Part shown: positions 15,708-23,322 of the stretch, piece by piece
Position numbering within the stretch: the first letter of the stretch is position 1
How the letters are laid out: every line of letters starts with the position of its first letter
Assembly (NCBI GenBank): GCA_902785355.1
Contig: CACZYF010000019.1
Coordinates: 1 to 33,185, forward strand
Direction of reading: 5' to 3'
Source of the DNA: an uncultured Ruminococcus sp.
GTDB lineage: Bacteria; Bacillota; Clostridia; Oscillospirales; Acutalibacteraceae
Length of the DNA: 33,185 bases
The notes under the pieces: model-generated
What the model was told of the DNA's origin: nothing
The model's database searches: none
Seen by the model: the letters and a program-made list of their open reading frames with translations, nothing else
Translations under genes and position numbers: made by a program

Positions 15708-16622
15708 TTATTTATTGCTTTCCAACCAGCTCGTAATATAAGTTACCGCGTCCTCAAACGGCTGTCCGAAGAACTCATGACCGCCTCCGGAGATGACATG
15801 GTATTCCACGTTCGGGAGCACCTTTGACAAGCGATCCGAATATGAGATATCTACCGAATTATCCTTGTCGCCGTGCAGCAGCAAGACCTTGCCCTGATAT
15901 CGCGACAGTTCCTGATAAGGGTCGATATCCCAGACATCCGCTGCGTACTTCTTGCCGACCGTAATCCAACCGCCGAACATATCATACTGCTCAGGCACGC
16001 TGTCAAGATCGCTGAAACGCTCGTGGATATCGCTGAACAGACTCAGCGCGGGATAGAGCAGGATCATACCCTCTATCTCGTCCTGATGACGAACGCCGGT
16101 CAGCGCGGTTACGGCGCCGCCCTGAGAGCCGCCCATCAGGATGATGTTGTCGGTATCGACAAAGTCCCATGTTTTTGCGGTTTTGAGAACCGCTTCCAGA
16201 TCCGAGACCTCGGTCATCACTGACATCTCGGTATTATTGCCGCCGGTCTGATTCCCTCCGACCGTACCGCCGTAAAAATCAAACACATACACCGCATAGC
16301 CAATCTGAGAGAGCCGCTCCGCGTAACCGACGCCGGAGGTGTGACTGTTACCCAACTCGTGAGAGAAAATGATCAGCGGATGCTTCTCTTTGCCGTCATT
16401 GGGGATATAGGCGATTCCGTAAATTTGATAAGTGCTGTTCGGGCACTTGATCTCCTGTGTTGTATAGCTTCCTGTCTGCACTGTGCTTTCACCTATACCT
16501 TTCTCTTCTGTCGTTTCACTCGGTTTTTCATTAGTCTGAGGATTGGTTCCTGCGCTGTGTGAGCAGCCTGCGAACAGTACCGCAAGCAACAGGCAAACGA
16601 TCATGACCATCCATCTTTTCAT
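15708..16622 (-). CDS. Alpha/beta-hydrolase lipoprotein (dienelactone-hydrolase/esterase-like)
   Basis: The 304-residue product, counted from the ATG that gives a clean lipoprotein signal (MKRWMVMIVCLLLAVLFAGC, lipobox FAGC), should be anchored outside the membrane. An ATG three codons upstream lies only 2 bases after the AAAGGAAG site and is less likely. The alpha/beta-hydrolase fold shows nucleophile Ser166 in GGSQGG, acid near Asp254 in HGDKDNSVD, and His282 in GGGHEFF. The oxyanion-region motif is FSHELGN. Relatives cleave esters or lactones; the substrate is unknown. The gene lies 19 bases after the dockerin plus cyclophilin gene and 18 before the reductase gene, so it is co-transcribed with both. 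Confidence 0.88.
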   Translation of the reverse strand: MKRWMVMIVCLLLAVLFAGCSHSAGTNPQTNEKPSETTEEKGIGESTVQTGSYTTQEIKCPNSTYQIYGIAYIPNDGKEKHPLIIFSHELGNSHTSGVGYAERLSQIGYAVYVFDFYGGTVGGNQTGGNNTEMSVMTEVSDLEAVLKTAKTWDFVDTDNIILMGGSQGGAVTALTGVRHQDEIEGMILLYPALSLFSDIHERFSDLDSVPEQYDMFGGWITVGKKYAADVWDIDPYQELSRYQGKVLLLHGDKDNSVDISYSDRLSKVLPNVEYHVISGGGHEFFGQPFEDAVTYITSWLESNK

Positions 16623-16641
16623 TGCTGTCATCTTCCTTTTG

Positions 16642-17337
16642 TTATATCATAATCGTGATCGTTACGTTTCCGTTCGACAGGAGCTGCTTAAGTTCCTGCT
16701 GTGTTTGATCGGTGATATGACCGAGCCGCGTATATGCCCATGTATTGGAGCCGTAGAACACGACCATCTGATTTCCCGAATACAGGATAACATCTCCGGG
16801 AGAAGTCATGATCCTTGTATCGTTTCTCGGGAGAGACATTCCGAGAGAGCCGACTTGTTCAAAACCGCCGTACATCGACATATGGATGATAAGCGGATTC
16901 TCCTTGACCGCTTCTTTTAACGCTTCGACTGCTTCATTATCCTCCCACTCCACTGTGACAGGCGTATTATTGATCAGCATTTTCATCTCTGTGCTCTCTC
17001 CTTCAGTCGGCCTTGCCGTTTCTTCTACAGGAAACTGCTCGATGATCCCCGCGAGAAAACGTTGGATCAGCGTCGCGTCAACAATAGAAAGGGCATCCTC
17101 CCCCGAAACGATCGCCGATTTCATGTTCGCTTCTTCTATAGAGGGGTAGATCTGAATCAAATGCCTTTGAATCCGCGTTACATCCAGTATCGTAACAGCA
17201 CCGTCACCGTCCGCATCACCCCAGATGATCTCCTGTGATTCCGTTGCTCTGAGCGAAGAAGCGTCGCTTGCTCCGGCTGTTATGATTAAGGATAATATAA
17301 TTAACAGATTGATTCCCGATACGATCAGCCTTTTCAT
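16642..17337 (-). CDS. Secreted dockerin plus cyclophilin-like fold protein
   Basis: The 231-residue product has a signal peptide (about residues 1-24), then a type I dockerin (about 38-100) and a C-terminal domain (118-231). This last part, MKMLINNTPVTVEW...LGMSLPRND...GDVILYSGNQMVVFYG...YTRLGHI, matches the cyclophilin-like-fold family found near flavodoxins in many Firmicutes; those relatives usually have no dockerin. The first calcium loop is canonical (DADGDGAVTILD). The second has lost most ligands: AIVSGEDALSIVD stands where a D-x-N-x-D pattern is expected, although the ATLIQRFL helix is intact. So calcium binding, and perhaps cohesin choice, may be altered. AAAGGAG supports the start. 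It lies 14 bases after the SDR gene, in the LysR-divergent operon. Its biochemical role is unknown. Confidence 0.85.
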   Translation of the reverse strand: MKRLIVSGINLLIILSLIITAGASDASSLRATESQEIIWGDADGDGAVTILDVTRIQRHLIQIYPSIEEANMKSAIVSGEDALSIVDATLIQRFLAGIIEQFPVEETARPTEGESTEMKMLINNTPVTVEWEDNEAVEALKEAVKENPLIIHMSMYGGFEQVGSLGMSLPRNDTRIMTSPGDVILYSGNQMVVFYGSNTWAYTRLGHITDQTQQELKQLLSNGNVTITIMI

Positions 17338-17351
17338 ACTGTGCTCCTTTA

Positions 17352-18122
17352 TTATAAAAATGCTCCGTTACAGACTTGAATGACCTGGCCTTTCACATGC
17401 TTTCCCATATCCGACGCAAGGAACAAACACGCATTCGCCTGATCCATCGGATCGCACTCAGGACCGGGAAAGTAAACAAAGTGCTTGCTGTATTCAAGCA
17501 TCTTAGCGCCGCCGGGCTGTTCACCCGCTTTGTTGGCAAGATGCGCGGGCGTTACCGTCGCGCCGGGCGCCACCGCATTGATACGGATATCGGTGTCGAT
17601 CAGCCGCATCGCGACATTCTTTGTCAGAGTATTGATCGCGCCCTTAGATGAGGTATAGGACGCACCGCAGAAGGGTCTGTCTCCGTTGACGGATGAAATA
17701 TTGATGATACAGCCCTCGTTCTTCGGCAAGAATATCTTGAGCGCCTCTCGAATAAAGCGGAAAGGACCGAACACATTTGTCTGATACACATGCTCCAGCC
17801 ATTCGTCGTCAGTCTCGTCGATCATCTTCTGCTCGCCGATCGCCGCATTGTTGATGACGATATCCAGATCGCCGTAAGTATCAACTGCTGTTTTGATGAC
17901 GTTCTTCACATCGTCAAGGTTCTTGTTGTCCGCAACGACGCCGGTTACCTCCAGCCCCTGTTCCTTCAGCTTGCTCACGGCCGCATCAAGCTTCTCGCGG
18001 CCTCTTGCGGTCATAACGACCATAGCGCCTTCCTTTGCAAAAAGCTCCGCCATCGAAAAACCCATTCCGTAGCTGGCGCCGGATACAACAGCGACTTTTC
18101 CTTCTAACATTTTCTCTTTCAT
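17352..18122 (-). CDS. Short-chain dehydrogenase/reductase (SDR)
   Basis: The 256-residue classical SDR starts at the ATG 7 bases after GGAGG; 14 more open codons upstream overlap the promoter. It shows the nucleotide-binding motif SGASYGMG (15-22), the structural NNAA, the catalytic serine in NISSVNG (about 143-144) and YTSSK (Tyr156, Lys160). The family oxidises or reduces alcohols, ketones or hydroxysteroid-like substrates with NAD(P)H. Arg in TARGRE after beta-2 would favour NADP(H), but this is weak evidence. It is the first gene of the operon transcribed away from the LysR gene. Confidence 0.93.
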   Translation of the reverse strand: MKEKMLEGKVAVVSGASYGMGFSMAELFAKEGAMVVMTARGREKLDAAVSKLKEQGLEVTGVVADNKNLDDVKNVIKTAVDTYGDLDIVINNAAIGEQKMIDETDDEWLEHVYQTNVFGPFRFIREALKIFLPKNEGCIINISSVNGDRPFCGASYTSSKGAINTLTKNVAMRLIDTDIRINAVAPGATVTPAHLANKAGEQPGGAKMLEYSKHFVYFPGPECDPMDQANACLFLASDMGKHVKGQVIQVCNGAFL

Positions 18123-18166
18123 GATAATCCTCCGTAAGACTAATTCTTTATTACTATCTTGCATTT

Positions 18167-18195
18167 ATTATACAGCACATATATAATATATACAA
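18167..18195 (-). promoter_or_regulatory. Promoter of the SDR operon
   Basis: The minus strand reads TTGTAT (18190-18195), a 17-base spacer and TATAAT (18167-18172). The expected start of transcription is near 18160. Confidence 0.75.
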
Positions 18196-18217
18196 ATACT
18201 TATATTTGATAGTAAAG

Positions 18218-18234
18218 TATGCATATTACGCATA
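18218..18234. promoter_or_regulatory. Candidate LysR-type operator
   Basis: The dyad TATGC-N7-GCATA contains a T-N11-A motif (T18220, A18232). Its centre, 18226, lies about 66 bases upstream of the predicted SDR start, where LysR recognition sites usually sit. It also lies 11 bases from the LysR start codon, which would allow autoregulation. Confidence 0.6.
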
Positions 18235-18244
18235 GGAGGGTCAT

Positions 18245-19108
18245 ATGGATATCCGTATCATGGAATACTATCTTGCAGTCATGAGAGAGGGAAATATCTC
18301 TGCGGCAGCAGAAGCGCTGCACGTCTCACAGCCTGCGTTGTCAAGGCAGATCAGAGATTTGGAGGAAGAGCTCGGCGTTACCCTCTTTGAGCGCGGCAGC
18401 AGAAGGATCAAACTGACGGAGGAAGGCATGATCCTACGACGCAGAGCAGAGGAAATGGTGCGTTTGATGCAGATGACTCAAAGTGAGATCAATCAAGTGC
18501 AGCACAACATTTACGGCGAAGTACATATCGGCGCAGGCGAATACTTAGCCTTTCACCATATATCCGAGATCGCGGGCAGCATTCACAATGAATATCCCGA
18601 TATCCGCTTCACGATCACCAGCGGCGACACAGCCGATTTGATGGAACAGCTCGATGAAGGTCTGATAGATATTGCGTTGATATTCACTGATTACGACCAC
18701 AGTCAATATCATGGGATCCGTTTGCCAAAGGACGATAAACTCGGCTTGCTAATGAAAAAAGGCGACCCTCTCGAAGAGAAAGAATCAATCACATCAGCCG
18801 ACCTCAACAAGCTCCCTTTGATCATTCCCCGTGCGGCATACCGGTTTCTTTCCTCCGACCCGATGTTAGCCGATCTGCATATCGTAGCCGTCTACAATCT
18901 GATTTACAACGCGTCTCTGTTTGTCGAGGACGGCGTAGGCTACGCCTTGGGATTCGATGGGCTGATCAATACAACCGGCAACAGTAATTTGACATATCGA
19001 CCGTTGGAAAAACAAATCGTACAAGCAGGAACGATCATTTGGAAAAGATATGCCGTATTCAATCCGGCTGTCAATTTATTCTTGGATAAACTAAAAGCTA
19101 TTATATAA
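18245..19108 (+). CDS. LysR-family transcriptional regulator
   Basis: The 287-residue protein begins with a typical LysR winged helix-turn-helix (residues 1-60: NISAAAEALHVSQPALSRQIRDLEEELG...LFERG), followed by a linker helix and a periplasmic-binding-like effector domain (about 90-287). It is transcribed away from the SDR operon, with 122 bases and an inverted-repeat operator in between. LysR proteins commonly activate the divergent operon when bound by a small effector, often a substrate or intermediate of the encoded enzymes. AGGAGG lies 5 bases before ATG. The identity of the effector is unknown. Confidence 0.95.
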   Translation: MDIRIMEYYLAVMREGNISAAAEALHVSQPALSRQIRDLEEELGVTLFERGSRRIKLTEEGMILRRRAEEMVRLMQMTQSEINQVQHNIYGEVHIGAGEYLAFHHISEIAGSIHNEYPDIRFTITSGDTADLMEQLDEGLIDIALIFTDYDHSQYHGIRLPKDDKLGLLMKKGDPLEEKESITSADLNKLPLIIPRAAYRFLSSDPMLADLHIVAVYNLIYNASLFVEDGVGYALGFDGLINTTGNSNLTYRPLEKQIVQAGTIIWKRYAVFNPAVNLFLDKLKAII

Positions 19109-19260
19109 ATGAGGTTATAGATAATGATTCTTCACCATTACTCCTCTCTCAAAAACTCATGTTTTATAAACCATCCGCGTTTTGAGATAAAATTCGTAAA
19201 AAGCCAATCGCTGCATAGGAATATCAATTTCATCAACCTGATTCCTTAGAGACAACCTAG

Positions 19261-19371
19261 AACAATATCAAGCAGAGGCTCGAGCTGATGTGCAGCGGAA
19301 AGCTGACGATAACACAGCGCAAGAGCGGCGGTATATCGGTGAGAGTAATGATACCGAGAACGGACAAATAA
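19261..19371 (+). pseudogene. Remnant of a sensor histidine kinase C-terminus
   Basis: In one frame this stretch reads NNIKQRLELMCSGKLT, then ITQRKSGGISVRVMIP and RTDK with a stop. It resembles the last part of a GHKL-type kinase ATPase domain (GL-N-RERLELMCGG-L-I-S-PG-GT-V-I-IP). Upstream the frame is closed by TAG at 19258, and no earlier kinase motifs (H box, N box) are found back to the LysR stop. It is therefore a 36-codon relic, most likely of a two-component system once beside the exporter. The rest of the 340-base gap between lysR and the exporter holds no gene that I can see. Confidence 0.5.
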
Positions 19372-19398
19372 CGTTATATCAAACGAATCAGATATTTG

Positions 19399-19412
19399 CG
19401 GCAGAACTGCCG
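19399..19412. promoter_or_regulatory. Small perfect inverted repeat before the ABC exporter
   Basis: CGGCAG-AA-CTGCCG is a 14-base palindrome about 40 bases ahead of the first exporter gene. It may be an operator or an mRNA hairpin. I see no clear promoter next to it. Confidence 0.3.
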
Positions 19413-19450
19413 TTGATATATGCACAAAATTTTTTTAAAGAGGGGATGTC

Positions 19451-21208
19451 ATGTTCAAATTACTCTTCAAAAACATGAAGGCAAAAAACTGGGTATCAGT
19501 CATTGCGATTTTTCTGCTGACGCTCGGTGAAGTGTTCTTCATGATGCAAATCGTCAGCTACATCAGTCTGCTGACCGGCGCTGTACAGAACAGCCGTCAG
19601 AACGGTGTAGCCGAGATCTGGTGGTATGGCCTGTATATGGTCATCTGCGCTATTCTGATGGCGGCGATCGAGGTCATCATCCGATTCGTAGCCAGCTCCG
19701 CAGCCGCCAATACCGTTACCGGTATCAGACAGAAGATGTATGAGAGAGTCAACGAGTTCGCTATCTCGGACTTCGCTTCTTTCTCTACCGAATCTCTGAT
19801 CACCAGAACCACCAACGACATGCAGAATGTCCATCTTGCGTGGCTCACATTCTTAAAGACCGCTTTCCTGGCGCCTGTTGTCATGGTATGGTCCGTCATC
19901 CTGCTGCTGCAGTATGCTAACACCTCCCTGACGATCGTCACCGCCGTATGGCTGGTTCTGCTCGTCCTTGTCGTTATTATCCTGCTGATGATGCTGACGC
20001 CTAAGTACAAGGTCATTCAGAAGCTGACCGATATGCTCAACGTCGCTTCCAGAGAGAACCTGACCGGCGTCAGAGTCGTAAGAGCGTTCAACGCCGAGTC
20101 TTATCAGGAAAACAAGTTTGAGAAGGTCAACGCTGCCTTCACCAAGGTTCAGATCTTCGCGGGCAGAGTACTGTCCTTCTTCACACCTTTTGTTATGATG
20201 GTCATGACGGGACTCTCCCTGTCCATCCTGTGGGCGAGCGCTTATGTCCTCAACGGCATGGATATGGAAGCCGCTAAGCAGTCCTTCAGCGCGACGAACG
20301 CATTCGTTATGCTCGCCAGCCAGATCATCATGTCCTTCGTCCTGATGGTCACCCTGATCGTTATCTGGCCGAGAGCTTCCGTCAGCGCAAAGCGTATCCA
20401 TGAGGTCATCACGCATGAGGTATCCGTTCTGGATCCCACCGCTCCCGTTGCTTTCAAGGAAGAGGGCACCATCGAATTCAAAAACGTCGGCTTCGCTTAT
20501 CCCGGTTCGGATAAAGAAGCGGTTTCCGATATCAGCTTCAAGGTCAAGCGCGGCGAGACCATCGCCTTCATCGGCGCTACCGGCAGCGGCAAGACCACGA
20601 TCATCAACATGATCCCGCGTATGGCTGACTGTACACGAGGCGAAGTACTCGTCGACGGCGTTAACGTCAAGAACGTTCTCCAGAAGGATCTGAGAGACCG
20701 TATCGGTTACGCACCGCAGAGAGGCTTCCTCTTCAAGGGAAATATCAAGGAGAACATCGCGTTCAAGGATCCTGAAATGACGCTCGAAGACGTCAGATGG
20801 GCAGCTAAGATCGCCGACGCCGACGAATTTGTTATGAAGAAGAGAAACGAGTATGATTCTTCTGTAGCTCAGGGAGGCTCGAACTTCTCCGGCGGTCAGA
20901 AGCAGAGACTCTGTATTGCGAGAGCGGTCGCTACCAAGCCCGAGATCCTGATCTTCGACGACTCCTTCTCGGCGCTCGACTATAAGACCGACAAGACGGT
21001 CAGAGGCCGCATCGCGGAGCAGCTCCCCGATACCACAAGAGTCATCATCGCACAGCGCGTCGGTACCATTATGGACGCAGACCAGATCGTCGTACTGGAT
21101 AACGGTAAGATGGTCGGTATCGGCAAGCACTATGACCTTGTCAGAAATTGTCCTGTTTATCAGGAGATTGCATTATCACAGCTTAGTAAGGAGGAGTTAG
21201 GATTATGA
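19451..21208 (+). CDS. Heterodimeric ABC exporter, subunit with degenerate ATP site
   Basis: The 585-residue half-transporter has six membrane helices (about 1-320) and an ATPase domain. Walker A is GATGSGKTT (Lys381) and the signature is FSGGQ. Walker B ends IFDDS, so the catalytic Glu is Asp504, and the switch His is Gln535 (AQRVGTI). These two changes are the hallmark of the degenerate-site subunit in TM287/288-, BmrCD- or LmrCD-type exporters. Its own signature (SGGQ) completes the active site of the partner. Substrates of such pumps include drugs, lipids and peptides; none can be assigned here. A GAGGGG site precedes the ATG, and the stop overlaps the next start by four bases (ATGA). Confidence 0.93.
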   Translation: MFKLLFKNMKAKNWVSVIAIFLLTLGEVFFMMQIVSYISLLTGAVQNSRQNGVAEIWWYGLYMVICAILMAAIEVIIRFVASSAAANTVTGIRQKMYERVNEFAISDFASFSTESLITRTTNDMQNVHLAWLTFLKTAFLAPVVMVWSVILLLQYANTSLTIVTAVWLVLLVLVVIILLMMLTPKYKVIQKLTDMLNVASRENLTGVRVVRAFNAESYQENKFEKVNAAFTKVQIFAGRVLSFFTPFVMMVMTGLSLSILWASAYVLNGMDMEAAKQSFSATNAFVMLASQIIMSFVLMVTLIVIWPRASVSAKRIHEVITHEVSVLDPTAPVAFKEEGTIEFKNVGFAYPGSDKEAVSDISFKVKRGETIAFIGATGSGKTTIINMIPRMADCTRGEVLVDGVNVKNVLQKDLRDRIGYAPQRGFLFKGNIKENIAFKDPEMTLEDVRWAAKIADADEFVMKKRNEYDSSVAQGGSNFSGGQKQRLCIARAVATKPEILIFDDSFSALDYKTDKTVRGRIAEQLPDTTRVIIAQRVGTIMDADQIVVLDNGKMVGIGKHYDLVRNCPVYQEIALSQLSKEELGL

Positions 21209-22992
21209 GTACAAACGTAAATGCTCCTGCTAAAGAAAAGAACAAGCTGGGTAGTCTTGTAAGATCATTCAAAAGCTATTATGCTCCTTTCATTATCTCG
21301 ATCATCCTGCTGATCACCTCGGTCGTCTTCACGATCCTGACCCCGGGTATGATCCGTAACCTGACCAACGAGATCTCTCCGGTCGGTAAAGAAGCGGTTG
21401 CCGGTAACTTCGTAGTCAACATGGATAACGTGCTCCATTACGCCGTGATCCTTGTCATCTACATCGGCGTCGCCTTCCTCGGCGGCTTCATCTCCGCTTT
21501 CATCCTCAACACCATCATCCAGAGATTCTCCAAGGATCTGAGAAAGCAGATCTCCTCGAAGATCAACAAGATGCCTCTGGATTACTTTGATACGACTCAG
21601 ACCGGTGATATCCTCTCCGTTATCACCAACGACGTCGATATCCTCAGCACCTCCCTGCAGAACTCCGTAGGTATGCTGGTTCAGTCCGGCGTTATGCTGG
21701 TCGGCGTATTCGTCGCGATGTTCCTCGCCTGCTGGCAGATGGCGCTCGTCGTCGTATGCTCGCTCCCGATCATGCTGATCATCATCTCACTCACCTTCAA
21801 ATTCGCCCTGCCGCTGTTCGATAAGAACCAGAAGCTCCTCGGCGACGTCAACGCGACCGTCGAAGAGAACTACTCCGGTCAGCTCGTCATCAAGGCGTTC
21901 AACGCGGAGGACAAGAAGGTTGAGGAATTCAAGAAGAAAAACGACCTCTTTGGTACCATCCTGTACAAGTCTCAGGCGATCGGTACCCTGATCGAGCCTG
22001 CGATGCAGTTCGTATCCTACCTGACCTACGCGGCGGTCCTGATCGTTGCGGGTCTGCTGTTCGCGAACGGCGCTATCTCCGATATCGGTATCATCACCGG
22101 CTTCATCATCTATGTATCGCTGTTCCAGGAGCCTCTGGCACAGATCGGTCAGGCGAGCTCGACCATCCAGCTCGGTACCGCTGCCTGCAACCGTGTATTC
22201 ACCTTCCTCGAGCAGGAAGAGCTTCCCGACGAGGGCGACAAGAAACAGCTTCTCGACCACGACCACATCCGCGGCGAGGTCGAATTCAAGGATGTATGCT
22301 TCGGCTACGATCCCAAGAAGCTTACCATCACCAACTTCTCCGGTAAGATCAAGCCCGGTATGAAGGTCGCCATCATCGGTCCCACCGGCGCGGGTAAGAC
22401 CACGCTGGTCAACCTGCTGATGCGCTTCTATGAGATCACCAGCGGCGATATCCTGGTTGACGGCGTGTCCATCAAGGATATGTCCCGTCATGAGCTCCGC
22501 GAAATCTTCGGTATGATCCTGCAGGAGACCTGGGTCATCAACGGTACGCTCAGAGAGAACATCGTCTACAACCTCAAGAACGTAGACGAGAACAGACTCC
22601 GGGAGATCCTCGAGGAGACCAACCTCGCTCACTATGTTTCTACCCTGCCGCAGGGTCTTGACACCGAGATCCAGAAGGAGAGCGCACTCTCCGCAGGTCA
22701 GAAACAGCTCGTTACCATCGCGAGAGCGATGACCGAGAATGCGCCGATGCTGATCCTCGACGAAGCGACCAGTAACGTCGATACCAGAACCGAGATCCTG
22801 ATCCAGAAAGCGATGGATTCTCTGACCAGCGGCAGAACGAGCTTTGTTATCGCTCACAGACTCTCTACCATCAAGAACGCCGACCTGATCTTTGTTATGA
22901 AGGACGGTAATATCGTAGAGACCGGTAACCATGATTCTTTGATGGAGCTCGGCGGACTCTACAGCGAGATATACAACTCTCAGTTCAACTGA
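21205..22992 (+). CDS. Heterodimeric ABC exporter, subunit with canonical ATP site
   Basis: The 595-residue partner has six membrane helices and an ATPase domain with Walker A GPTGAGKTT (Lys398), catalytic Glu520 in ILDEAT and switch His551 in IAHRLST. Its signature is LSAGQ in place of LSGGQ, so the site it forms with the other subunit's Walker motifs is weakened on both sides, as expected for asymmetric exporters. ATP at the consensus site drives the outward-facing switch. The gene overlaps the previous one (ATGA), so the two chains should be made in equal amounts. Transcription probably ends at the palindromic element about 190 bases downstream. Confidence 0.94.
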   Translation: MSTNVNAPAKEKNKLGSLVRSFKSYYAPFIISIILLITSVVFTILTPGMIRNLTNEISPVGKEAVAGNFVVNMDNVLHYAVILVIYIGVAFLGGFISAFILNTIIQRFSKDLRKQISSKINKMPLDYFDTTQTGDILSVITNDVDILSTSLQNSVGMLVQSGVMLVGVFVAMFLACWQMALVVVCSLPIMLIIISLTFKFALPLFDKNQKLLGDVNATVEENYSGQLVIKAFNAEDKKVEEFKKKNDLFGTILYKSQAIGTLIEPAMQFVSYLTYAAVLIVAGLLFANGAISDIGIITGFIIYVSLFQEPLAQIGQASSTIQLGTAACNRVFTFLEQEELPDEGDKKQLLDHDHIRGEVEFKDVCFGYDPKKLTITNFSGKIKPGMKVAIIGPTGAGKTTLVNLLMRFYEITSGDILVDGVSIKDMSRHELREIFGMILQETWVINGTLRENIVYNLKNVDENRLREILEETNLAHYVSTLPQGLDTEIQKESALSAGQKQLVTIARAMTENAPMLILDEATSNVDTRTEILIQKAMDSLTSGRTSFVIAHRLSTIKNADLIFVMKDGNIVETGNHDSLMELGGLYSEIYNSQFN

Positions 22993-23177
22993 TATCAGGA
23001 AGACTTGCAAAATCCTATGCTGACTCACACCTGATCGCCATAACAATCGTCTGCAATATATCCGTCCTTCCGGCTGTTGTTCAAAGAGAAAGAGGAAGCG
23101 GCACCGGCGTTATCTAAAAGCAAAGCATAATACCTATTTATAAATAATAAAACATAATACTTCTTTCTTAAACAGCA

Positions 23178-23316
23178 AAGAGGCTGTGAAAAAACGCAGT
23201 CATTGCGAGCCTGAGGGTTCCCCGCGGCATTCCTACAAAGCCAAGATATAACCTTGGGGAATTGCCGCGTCGATCGCTCCTCACAATGACAACTGCTTGT
23301 TTTTTCACAGCCTCTT
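23178..23316. repeat. 139-bp palindromic MITE/REP-like element acting as terminator
   Basis: The ends are perfect inverted repeats, AAGAGGCTGTGAAAAAAC (23178-23195) against GTTTTTTCACAGCCTCTT (23299-23316). Inside, CATTGCGAGC pairs imperfectly with GCTCCTCACAATG, and further complementarity includes GCGGCATTCC/GGGGAATTGCCGC. The CATTGCGAGG-AGC core is a motif seen in mobile palindromic repeats of many bacterial genomes. T-runs follow on the plus strand (TTATTTTTTTAA), so it should also end the exporter transcript, and it lies 6 bases from the stop of the convergent glycosyltransferase gene. The 185 bases between the exporter stop and this element hold no gene that I can see. Confidence 0.75.
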
Positions 23317-23322
23317 ATTTTT

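Noticed and set aside
19290-19478. 62-codon open frame before the exporter.
   Set aside because: It overlaps the kinase-like remnant in another frame and runs into the exporter gene, with no ribosome site.
19853-23046. Long minus-strand open frames (about 420 residues each) opposite the ABC exporter genes.
   Set aside because: The opposite strand holds complete ABC subunits with all motifs; the antisense translations are Asp/Arg-rich and match no family.
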